20,485 nt of DNA, taken from the NCBI GenBank assembly GCA_001303705.1, contig LJUI01000029.1, positions 1 through 20,485 on the forward strand, in the 5' to 3' direction. Within the stretch, counting starts at the first letter, position 1. Every line of letters begins with the position of its first letter. The position numbers and the translations under genes were made by a program. The notes beneath the pieces are model-generated. The model did not search any database and had not been told where the DNA came from. It was given only the letters and a program-made list of their open reading frames with translations. This document shows, piece by piece, positions 13,844-20,485 of this stretch. The stretch comes from a candidate division TA06 bacterium SM23_40. Lineage in GTDB: Bacteria; LJUI01; SM1-40.

Positions 13844-15325
13844 CTACCTTTCGCCTGCCATATGCGGATATGCCGCGAGCAATGCCCGCAGCTCATCATT
13901 GCCCGGATCTATCTGCTGTGCGCGCTTCCAGGCGACCACAGCCTCCTCATCCCTCTCCAGCTGACGGAGGGCCTTCCCCAGATTGAAATAGGCGGTGGCG
14001 TAGTTCGTGCGCCTGCCCAACGCCTCCTGAAAGTGCTTCACCGCCTCCTCATACTCTCCCTTTTCATAGAACGCCAGGCCGAGGTTGTTCACCGCCTCAG
14101 CGAACTCAGGCTCGAGTTCGAGTGCGCGGCGAAAAGCGAGAATCGCCTCATCCGACCGGCCCAGCTCGCTCATCACCAGCCCGAGGTTATTGTAGGCCTC
14201 GGCGGAGTCCGGGTTCAATTCCAGCGCCTGGGTGAGCTCGAGGCGCGCAGCATCGAACGCACCGCGATAGAAGAGCGCTACCGCCCGATCGTTATGGCGA
14301 CGAGCACCAGCAAGACGTTCCCGCTCCTCTTCCTCTTCGCGGCGTTTCCGTTCTCCTTCGAGGAACTCGAATACCTGACGGTTCGATTCGCCGATCCCAT
14401 CGACGAGCTTCACGAGTCGCGTCGATCTCTCACGGTCGAGACGGACTATTTCACTCAGGGCCTGCTCAAGCTCGCCAAGCTTCCCCTCGATTGCTCTGCT
14501 CACCTCGAGCGTCTTCTCCGCATATCCCTCGAATGAGCTAACGAGACGATCCTCCAGCGCCTTGTACGCTCGGGCGAGATCCGTCAACTTCTCGACGATC
14601 TCAGATTGCTGACGCCCGACTGACGCCAGTTGCTCGACTGCCTCCTTCTGATGTGCACTCGACTGTCGCTGCTCATTCGCTATCTCGGCAAGGCGCTCGG
14701 CATTCTCGGCATCGCACTTGGCCGACCTGTCGCTATTCATCGTCTCTATCTTGAGGAGTGCATCGAGCCTCCCTGCAAGCTCCTTGCCCGATGTCTCTAT
14801 CGAGCCGGCGATCGCCGGGAGTTCCTTGCCCATCGTCTCTATCGAGCCGGCAATCGTCTCGCTCTGCTCCTTGAGCTCCTGAACGAATGCGGCGACCTCC
14901 TGCTGGCGCGTGGCCCCTTCGGCCGCTGCGCGTGAGAGCGCCTCCAGCTTCTCTCCCAGCCCTTCCTTGCCGGCGACCGCCTCCTTCAGCTCTCCAGTAG
15001 CACGCGTCCCGACCTCAATACTTTTCTCGATCCGACCGGCCCCCGCCTTGGCCTCATCGGCCATCTGACCAAGGGCTTTTGTCACGCCCTCCCATTCGCG
15101 ATGAAGCTCGCTCGCCATATCTTTTAGCAGAGGACCGATCTCTCCGAGCTTCGCAGCGCCGCTCTCTTTGCGCGCACTCTTCGCCTCATGGAGGATGTGC
15201 ACGAGGGCGGCAAGGGCACACCGCTTTTCTCCCTTGTCGTACAGCTCACATGCTTCCCGCCGACACTCTATGAATCGCTTCTCCTCAGGCGATTCACGAT
15301 CGAAGACAAACGGACATTGCTTCAT
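13844..15325 (-). CDS. Coiled-coil / TPR protein with N-terminal four-Cys motif; second gene of the TPR operon
   Basis: The 493-residue protein has three parts. Residues 1-40 contain four cysteines (C4, C21, C26, C36) in MKQCPFVF, FIECRREACELYD and EKRCAL, a pattern that suggests a small metal or Fe-S site. Residues ~45-335 are almost purely helical and rich in Ala, Glu, Lys and Ser, a long coiled coil reminiscent of chemoreceptor signalling rods but without the conserved receptor tip. It contains a 14-residue tandem duplication. Residues ~340-480 are four canonical TPRs (AEAYNNLGLVMSELGRSDEA; AEAVNNLGLAFYEKGEYEEA; ATAYFNLGKALRQLERDEEA). No signal peptide or membrane segment is visible. AAGGGAC gives a good ribosome site. 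The gene lies 32 nt after the giant TPR gene and 5 nt before the small acidic one. The operon suggests a cytoplasmic protein assembly; no catalytic role can be assigned. Confidence 0.85.
   Translation of the reverse strand: MKQCPFVFDRESPEEKRFIECRREACELYDKGEKRCALAALVHILHEAKSARKESGAAKLGEIGPLLKDMASELHREWEGVTKALGQMADEAKAGAGRIEKSIEVGTRATGELKEAVAGKEGLGEKLEALSRAAAEGATRQQEVAAFVQELKEQSETIAGSIETMGKELPAIAGSIETSGKELAGRLDALLKIETMNSDRSAKCDAENAERLAEIANEQRQSSAHQKEAVEQLASVGRQQSEIVEKLTDLARAYKALEDRLVSSFEGYAEKTLEVSRAIEGKLGELEQALSEIVRLDRERSTRLVKLVDGIGESNRQVFEFLEGERKRREEEEERERLAGARRHNDRAVALFYRGAFDAARLELTQALELNPDSAEAYNNLGLVMSELGRSDEAILAFRRALELEPEFAEAVNNLGLAFYEKGEYEEAVKHFQEALGRRTNYATAYFNLGKALRQLERDEEAVVAWKRAQQIDPGNDELRALLAAYPHMAGER
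14781..14856 (-). repeat. Tandem duplication of 42 bp inside the coiled-coil gene
   Basis: Bases 14781-14814 and 14823-14856 agree at 30 of 34 positions with a 42-bp offset, which is 14 codons. The protein therefore reads IAGSIETMGKELPA followed by IAGSIETSGKELAG, two heptad pairs that lengthen the coiled coil without changing its register. Confidence 0.8.
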
Positions 15326-15357
15326 CTCTCTGTCCCTTGCCGGCTATACATCACCAT

Positions 15358-18300
15358 TCATGAAACGGTCTGTTCGGTCACATGGCTCGCCGGTACCGGA
15401 GCCCGACCTCCGCGAATGATCCCCTCCAGTACTTTCCCGCGTCCCTCCAACTCATCCGCAACCAGCCGCGTATACGCGCGCTCCAACCGCCTCTTGGCGT
15501 CCCGATACGGCACGCCACCCTCCATCAACCGGCCGAGAGCCGCAACCGTCCCCAGTCGATCGCCCATCTTCTCGCACGCAAGCGCAAGCTGATGGAAGAC
15601 CTCACGGGATGTCTCATCGGCCTCCCTACCCTCTGCGCCATCGCCTACATCTGTTGCCATCAGCACCTCGGCCGCCCCGCAGTAATAATGTCGTTCCATG
15701 AGGCATCGCGCCACCTCACAGGCACGCATTCGCTCGAGACGGCCCGTGCGGCCGCGGAACATGAGAAGCTGCTCGGCTTCGTCGAGCCGGCCGGCCCCGC
15801 GGAGCTGCCGTGCCGCCACTATCCTCAACTCCTCGCTCTCCGGATCGGCCTCGAGTCGCCTCATCGTTCGCTCAAGCTCCAACTGCACGCTCCTCGTGTG
15901 GAGGCGCTCGAATTCGCGACATACTGCGTTCTGATCCGATGCCTCCTGCGCGGCCTGTTGAGCCTCCTTCCTCGCTTCTTCGAGGCTACCGAGGCGGTAC
16001 AACGAATGGCTCAACCCAAGGTGAATCCGCGCTCGTAGATCACGATCCTGCTCTGCGTCCAGAACCGGAGCGAGAACATCGCGCGCACTCTCAACCTCTC
16101 CCCTCGCGAGCAGCAGATCACCAAGCGCATAGCTCGCATCCGTCTGGGTCGCATCGAGGCGGATTATCCGCCGCAGACGATCCATCACCACTTCCACCGC
16201 TGTCTCATCGCGTTCGGCAAGCTCGGCGAGTCTGGCAGTGGCCGTCTCCAGATCGCCCTTTTCGATCAGCATCGATGTAAGGGCGTCGAGAACGACAGGC
16301 AACTTCCCGGACTGCTCAGCCATCTCCGCAAGTCTCTCGACGACGGATCCGAGTTCATCCGGATCGAGTTCCACGATCCTGACCGAATGCCGCACCGCCT
16401 TCTGGAACTCCCCATCCTGCACGTATGCCTGCACCAGCGCATGGTGACACGGAACACTCGATTCCTGCGCCGAAAGGATCTTCTCCAACGCGCTGATCCT
16501 ACGATCTCGGGAGCGAGGGTCCATTTCCCCCGTCTCTTGAAGTATCTCTACCGCCTGGTTGAAGTTCCCCCGCGCCACATGGCAATCTGCAAGCCTGAAT
16601 CTCGCATCAACATTCCTCGGGGATCTCTCTATGATCCGGTGCAGCTCGCGCACGACGGTCTCGTGCAGCCCGGAATCGAGCGCCAGCGCCTTTGACAGTA
16701 TCGGAACAGCCTGGCCATCATATCCTTTCTTGATCTGTGCCCTCCCCAGGGCGAGCAGGAGACGCGCCTCCTCGCCTCTATCCTGAATGATGCTGTTGAT
16801 TCGCGCAATGACCCGATCGACATACGCCTCGTCGATCTCCATGGCCTGTTCCAGGTCGGCCACCGCCTCCTCTGCTCGATCGAGAGACGAGAGAACAACA
16901 CCCCGCGCATAGTGAGCGTCGGCGCTCGCCGGGTCGACGCCGATCAGAGTCGACAATTCCTCGACGACCCGAGTCCTCCTATCAGGAGCGATCTTCCCGA
17001 TCGTCATGAACTCCTCGACAGCGTGCGGTACATCCCCCGCGACACCGTAGATCTTCCCCAGCACGTAGTGCGCCGGAATATTATGCTTGTCGATCTCGAG
17101 CACCTTCCTGAGGATGCCTGTCGCCTCATCTGCCAGTGAACGATCCAACTGGACCGCTCCGAGGATCGGCCCTCCGGATTGGGAGAGATTCCCACGCTCC
17201 GCCATGCCCTCGCCAAGTCGGAGGTGGAAGTAGGCGCTCTCTTCCTCAGGCACCACATCGAGAGCCCGCTTCGCCTCCTGGATCACTTGATCGAACAGAC
17301 CCCGATCCCGATAGGCATCGACCAGGGCCTTCCGTATTGCGATGTTCTTCTCGTCGGCCTCGAGGATAGTCTGGAGGCGCGCGACGACCTGATCGAACCT
17401 GTGCGGGTCACTGGCCAGAACCATTTCGTAGTGGCCTGCGGCCTCCTGCACATTCCCCGCTTCCAGGAGAAGCTCCGCCAGTCCCATCTGGGCGTCGACC
17501 GCTTTCGGATTGCGCGCCAGAACGCGCTCATAGGCACCGATCACCTCTTCTGTCTGTCCGGGATCGATGCGGTGGCAGCGCAGGAGTTCCTCCATCATCT
17601 CGGCGTACTTCCCCGCCATCCCGTACGTCTCCCCCAGGGCGAGGGTCGCCAGGAATTCATCCGCACCGAGGTCGCGCACGCGCTCATAGAGGGCGATCAC
17701 CCGGGGCAGGCTCTTCTCCTCGGTTCGGGCTAAGAGATCGATGTGCGGGAGTATCGATGTCACCCGTTTCGGTGCGTCCTCTGCGGCCTCGGCGAGAAGC
17801 TCGATCGCGCGAGCCCAGTCGCCGGTTCGCCGCAGAATACCTGCCAGGCATACCTTCACCTGCCATTCCTTGCCGGCCTGCTCGTATACCCGCTCGATGC
17901 CGGCCTTCGCCCTTTCCAATCCCTCCTCACCGCAATCCGCCTGATGCTCAAAGACTGCGATTGCGCGTTCGATCTCCCCCTTGTCACTAAAGATCCGCCC
18001 AACGAGATCGAGAGTCTCCACGTCATCCGTCCTCGCCTCGAGCACACGATAGAGTCGCGGTACGATCTCCTGGGCCATCCCGCGGTCTGCCTCATATGCC
18101 ATCTTGAGATACTGCGCTGCCTCAGCGAACTCGCCGCTGTCCAAAAGGGCATCTACCAGATAACTGAGTGTGAGACTGTGCGCAGGATCACGCTCGAAGA
18201 CCGCACGATATCGATCGAGCACCTCGGCCTTCGATCCGGGAGCGACCTCCAGAACGCGCGAGTACTCGCTGAGCGCCGTCTCGATCTGCCCCTTGCTCAG

Positions 18301-19245
18301 ATATGCGTCGCCGAGCGACAGAAAGACGTTCACCTGACTCGCGTCCAGGCGCACGATCTCCCGATAGGACTTGATCGCATCATCGGTACTGATCGTCCCC
18401 GCGTCGAGTGACTCAGCAACCAGGCGTGTCGCATCCTGGAACCGACCGCCGGCAACATAGAACTCGAGGAGCGCTTTGAGGGATTCAGCTGATGCAGGTC
18501 CGATTGCCTCCAGCGCATTCGTCGCCTGCTCAAGAGCGGCCCGATCGAATTCGACGGCCTTCCTGAATTCACGCACAGCCGACGAAGCCTGGCCGGACTG
18601 CGCGTACAAATCTCCCAGCACCAGACACGGCCGATGGTCGCCATAGTTTGCCCGTGCGATCTCGTGGCATTCGACTATTACCGGTTGGATCTCCTCTGGC
18701 GATATCTCTACGACATCGCGGAAGAGGCCGAATGCCGTTTCGAGATCCTTCTTCTCCACAGCGAGAAGCGCCAGGCAGTAGTGTACGATCAGATCCTTCG
18801 TCCTCTTCTCCCGATCGCCCTTGTACTTGCTGATATTCTCGTGCATCTGCCGATAGCGACTTTCGAGCGGTTCCATATCCTGGGGATCGAGTGCGCGGAG
18901 CGTACGGTGGGCGTTCTCGAAGTCCCGCCGGCCGATGTATGTCTCAAGGAGAAACTCACCGGTCTCGGGAGGTTGCTCACCTCGGTAGTGCAGGTCCTCG
19001 ACGACGCCGAGCAGGAGTTCGAGCTGGTGAGGGTCAGCGGCTGCGGCGCGCTTGAAGACCGAGGCGGCCTCTTTCCTCTGCCCGTTCTCGAAGTACACAC
19101 TTCCCAGTTCGGCAAGCAGAGCGAAATGCTCCCCTTTCTTCAGCTCCTTCTCAAGAAGACGAATGGCGCGGTCGTACTTCCCCTCTACCCGGTGCTTCCT
19201 CGCTCGATCGATCGCGCCCTCTCCTCCGAATATGGGAAAAGCCAC
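15358..19245 (-). CDS. Giant TPR-type repeat protein (1295 aa) with a 52-residue super-repeat; first gene of the TPR operon
   Basis: Translation starts at GTG 19245, 6 nt after a strong AGGAGGA (19252-19258). The protein lacks a signal peptide and membrane segments, so it should be cytoplasmic. Almost all of it is helical repeat. The N-terminal ~240 residues are ordinary TPR-like pairs (AELGSVYFENGQRKEAASVF). From residue 244 to about 1060 the repeat changes to a regular 52-residue unit: a 34-residue TPR (A..LG..Y...G....A......L..DP) plus an 18-residue third helix (....VV.RL..II..D). By hand count 13 of 15 units are exactly 52 residues; exceptions are an 18-residue insert at 504-521 and one 88-residue unit at 626-713. 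The end (~1075-1260) returns to TPR-like helices and closes with a GVPYRDAKRRLERA segment of a kind seen at the end of other TPR proteins. TPR solenoids bind partner proteins; partner and process are unknown. Confidence 0.88.
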   Translation of the reverse strand: MAFPIFGGEGAIDRARKHRVEGKYDRAIRLLEKELKKGEHFALLAELGSVYFENGQRKEAASVFKRAAAADPHQLELLLGVVEDLHYRGEQPPETGEFLLETYIGRRDFENAHRTLRALDPQDMEPLESRYRQMHENISKYKGDREKRTKDLIVHYCLALLAVEKKDLETAFGLFRDVVEISPEEIQPVIVECHEIARANYGDHRPCLVLGDLYAQSGQASSAVREFRKAVEFDRAALEQATNALEAIGPASAESLKALLEFYVAGGRFQDATRLVAESLDAGTISTDDAIKSYREIVRLDASQVNVFLSLGDAYLSKGQIETALSEYSRVLEVAPGSKAEVLDRYRAVFERDPAHSLTLSYLVDALLDSGEFAEAAQYLKMAYEADRGMAQEIVPRLYRVLEARTDDVETLDLVGRIFSDKGEIERAIAVFEHQADCGEEGLERAKAGIERVYEQAGKEWQVKVCLAGILRRTGDWARAIELLAEAAEDAPKRVTSILPHIDLLARTEEKSLPRVIALYERVRDLGADEFLATLALGETYGMAGKYAEMMEELLRCHRIDPGQTEEVIGAYERVLARNPKAVDAQMGLAELLLEAGNVQEAAGHYEMVLASDPHRFDQVVARLQTILEADEKNIAIRKALVDAYRDRGLFDQVIQEAKRALDVVPEEESAYFHLRLGEGMAERGNLSQSGGPILGAVQLDRSLADEATGILRKVLEIDKHNIPAHYVLGKIYGVAGDVPHAVEEFMTIGKIAPDRRTRVVEELSTLIGVDPASADAHYARGVVLSSLDRAEEAVADLEQAMEIDEAYVDRVIARINSIIQDRGEEARLLLALGRAQIKKGYDGQAVPILSKALALDSGLHETVVRELHRIIERSPRNVDARFRLADCHVARGNFNQAVEILQETGEMDPRSRDRRISALEKILSAQESSVPCHHALVQAYVQDGEFQKAVRHSVRIVELDPDELGSVVERLAEMAEQSGKLPVVLDALTSMLIEKGDLETATARLAELAERDETAVEVVMDRLRRIIRLDATQTDASYALGDLLLARGEVESARDVLAPVLDAEQDRDLRARIHLGLSHSLYRLGSLEEARKEAQQAAQEASDQNAVCREFERLHTRSVQLELERTMRRLEADPESEELRIVAARQLRGAGRLDEAEQLLMFRGRTGRLERMRACEVARCLMERHYYCGAAEVLMATDVGDGAEGREADETSREVFHQLALACEKMGDRLGTVAALGRLMEGGVPYRDAKRRLERAYTRLVADELEGRGKVLEGIIRGGRAPVPASHVTEQTVS

Positions 19246-19251
19246 CTGCTA

Positions 19252-19258
19252 TCCTCCT
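19252..19258 (-). promoter_or_regulatory. Strong Shine-Dalgarno site that selects a GTG start
   Basis: On the minus strand this reads AGGAGGA, 6 nt before GTG at 19245. No ATG is better placed, so the giant TPR gene starts with GTG. Confidence 0.8.
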
Positions 19259-19327
19259 GATCTTTAGATGTGTACCGGTTATCTATGATCGTCCGCCTGC
19301 TACACGCTCGAGCCCACGTTCCACTGA

Positions 19328-19339
19328 CCTGTCGACAGG
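19328..19339. promoter_or_regulatory. 12-bp palindrome upstream of the TPR operon
   Basis: CCTGTCGACAGG is a perfect palindrome, ~83 bp upstream of the giant TPR start, in the 173-bp gap after the TPR lipoprotein gene. It could be a dimeric regulator site. No convincing promoter boxes were found in this gap, so the operon may partly depend on transcription from the upstream lipoprotein gene. Confidence 0.3.
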
Positions 19340-19418
19340 CGATCCCCCCGCCGTCCCACTCCCGGCCCGCCACCCTCGCTCTACCACGACCTCTCGCCCA
19401 GAGTCTCGACCCTGGTTG

Positions 19419-20039
19419 CTAGACGAGATCAATCAGTTCTTCGATCTTCTCCAACAGCATCCTCCGCCCCTCGGTCGTAGAGATATCGACGTAGAACGAG
19501 GGCTCAATCCTCTGTACCTCATAGAGCGCCTCCGCGAACTCACCGAGATTGCAGTGAGCTTTCGCCTTCACCATCCTGATATCGGCAGCAGAGACACTCG
19601 CATCGTGAGCGAATACGTAGTCTGGATCGGCTGCAAGCAGCAGGCTCGCGGTCGTGACCGCCTCCTCGCTGTCTTCAGAGTCGGAGAAGACGATGGCCCG
19701 TCCTGCGAGCGGGTCGATGAGCGACGGGCCTTCGTCCATCGCTGTCTGGAAGTTGGCTAATGCCTCGTCAAGATCGTCCAGTTTGGCCAGGGACCAGCCA
19801 AGACCGTTGTATGCATCGGCGAAGCGGCCATCCAGGTCGAGTGCTTCCTCGAATCTCTCCCGAGCCCTGACGTAGTCACCCACCTCGAACGCCGACCATC
19901 CCGCAGCGGTGAGAGAGCTCACGGTATTTCCCTCATCCCCCCCGCCACCCAGCCCACACCCGAGTGCGGCCACGAGCGCACCGATGCCGACTAGGGCAGC
20001 AAGGCGCGTGTACGACCACACCCTACTGAGGAATTCCAC
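19419..20039 (-). CDS. TPR-containing probable lipoprotein
   Basis: The 206-residue protein starts at GTG 20039, 5 nt after a strong AGGAGGA (20045-20051); the longer frame from 20054 would place the ribosome site inside the gene. The N-terminus is a basic-hydrophobic export signal (WSYTRLAALVGIGALVAALGC). Its ALGC end is an imperfect lipobox, making C28 the likely lipid-attached residue, followed by a Gly-rich linker (GLGGGGDEG). The mature part has TPR pairs: AGWSAFEVGDYVRARERFEE, DAYNGLGWSLAKLDDLDEA, then DIRMVKAKAHCNLGEFAEAL. It should sit on a membrane facing the periplasm and bind a partner protein. It lies 66 bp downstream of a sorting-domain protein gene on the same strand, so the pair may share a transcript, and 173 bp before the giant TPR gene. 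No specific function is recognised. Confidence 0.8.
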   Translation of the reverse strand: MEFLSRVWSYTRLAALVGIGALVAALGCGLGGGGDEGNTVSSLTAAGWSAFEVGDYVRARERFEEALDLDGRFADAYNGLGWSLAKLDDLDEALANFQTAMDEGPSLIDPLAGRAIVFSDSEDSEEAVTTASLLLAADPDYVFAHDASVSAADIRMVKAKAHCNLGEFAEALYEVQRIEPSFYVDISTTEGRRMLLEKIEELIDLV

Positions 20040-20044
20040 TGGAC

Positions 20045-20051
20045 TCCTCCT
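20045..20051 (-). promoter_or_regulatory. Shine-Dalgarno site that shortens the lipoprotein start
   Basis: AGGAGGA on the minus strand, 5 nt ahead of GTG 20039. It lies within the longer frame that would begin at GTG 20054 and so argues for the shorter start. Confidence 0.7.
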
Positions 20052-20105
20052 CACCCAACGCCGCGTCTACTGATAATCTGTCACCAGCCCTGTACCATAG
20101 TCTGG

Positions 20106-20485
20106 TTACTTCAGGTAGACGAGCCTTCTGGACTCAGATCGGCCACCGACCTCAAGCCGATAGTAGTAGATCCCGGTCGCCACGCGCCTGCCGCCGTCGT
20201 CGAGGCCTCCCCAGACAGATCGATGCTCGCCGGGGACCCGGGGCCCCGCGACGAGTGTCGCCACCCGCTGACCGAGCAGATTATATATGGCCAAGCTGAC
20301 GTCGATGGGCGCCTCCCCGGTCCATTCGGACGGCGGCACAGTATAGGCAATCGTGGTGCTCAGGCCGAACGGATTAGGGTAGTTCTGTTCCAGAAGCAGC
20401 GGCCGGGGCGCAAGAGCGATCTCCGGCCCCCCGCCGTCGAGCATCAGCACATAGACTCCGAGACGATCGATCCCCACCCTCACCT
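20106..20485 (-). CDS. Secreted protein with C-terminal sorting domain (3' part only)
   Basis: The frame is open to the right edge; about 125 codons are visible and the true start is probably outside. Nearly the whole visible part is the C-terminal sorting / FlgD-Ig-like domain: LLLEQNYPNPFGLSTTIAY, then VSLAIYNLLGQRVATL, GEHRSVWGGLDDGGRR, and TGIYYYRLEVGGRSESRRLV ending in YLK. The pattern matches the domain at the left end of the window, with the same basic residues before the last strand. The protein should be exported and displayed on the cell surface. Its enzymatic or structural role lies in the missing N-terminal part. The TPR lipoprotein gene follows on the same strand. Confidence 0.85.
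   Translation of the reverse strand, partial: VRVGIDRLGVYVLMLDGGGPEIALAPRPLLLEQNYPNPFGLSTTIAYTVPPSEWTGEAPIDVSLAIYNLLGQRVATLVAGPRVPGEHRSVWGGLDDGGRRVATGIYYYRLEVGGRSESRRLVYLK

Noticed and set aside
20040-20054. Longer GTG start of the TPR lipoprotein
   Set aside because: Its codons 2-3 are the AGGAGGA ribosome site for the GTG at 20039.
1-20485. tRNA, rRNA, CRISPR array, intact transposase or prophage genes
   Set aside because: I looked on both strands and found no cloverleaf with CCA-like end, no rRNA core sequence, no regularly spaced short repeats and no transposase or integrase motifs.

Overview
The window looks like chromosomal DNA from a GC-rich, Gram-negative bacterium of the FCB superphylum (Bacteroidota and relatives). 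It is probably one of the uncultivated lineages such as Eisenbacteria, Krumholzibacteriota or Latescibacteria rather than Bacteroidota proper. Two partial genes at the window edges end in the 'QNxPNPF ... GIYYYRL ... LK/LR' C-terminal sorting domain (T9SS / FlgD-Ig-like) that is abundant in that superphylum. An outer membrane is implied by TolC, TonB-receptor and RND genes. The promoters are of ordinary sigma70 type (TTGACA / TATAAT with 17-18 bp spacers) and the ribosome sites are strong AGGAGG types; neither is usual in Bacteroidota itself. The exact phylum cannot be fixed from this sequence alone.

Left part (1-7009, + strand): the 3' end of a secreted repeat protein with a sorting domain; a 470-bp non-coding stretch with an ~85-bp imperfect direct repeat that may be the relic of an insertion sequence; a GNAT acetyltransferase fused to a thioredoxin-like domain (YoaP-like); then, behind a near-consensus promoter, a TolC-family outer membrane channel and an RND efflux pump. 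No membrane-fusion (adaptor) gene is present. Middle part (7010-13230, + strand): an M16 zinc peptidase with a partner that has lost the zinc site, from their own promoter. A perfect TATAAT promoter with a hairpin-rich leader then precedes a small Cys-rich exported protein and an OprC/NosA-type TonB-dependent copper receptor with both copper-binding motifs (CxxxM and HxM). This unit ends in a strong 12-bp-stem terminator.

Right part (13231-20485, - strand): a tight three-gene operon, read right to left. It encodes a giant 1295-residue cytoplasmic TPR-type protein, a 493-residue protein (N-terminal four-Cys motif, long coiled coil, C-terminal TPRs) and a 178-residue acidic, mostly disordered protein with a helical tail. 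Further right lie a TPR lipoprotein and the 3' end of a second sorting-domain protein.

The most unusual points are two. The giant protein is built on a strict 52-residue period (34-residue TPR plus a third helix), with 13 of 15 units exactly 52 residues by hand count; its operon is a candidate undescribed scaffold or motor-like assembly. The Cys-rich upstream ORF, hairpin leader and terminator-like hairpin in front of the copper receptor look like a copper-responsive leader-ORF control system.
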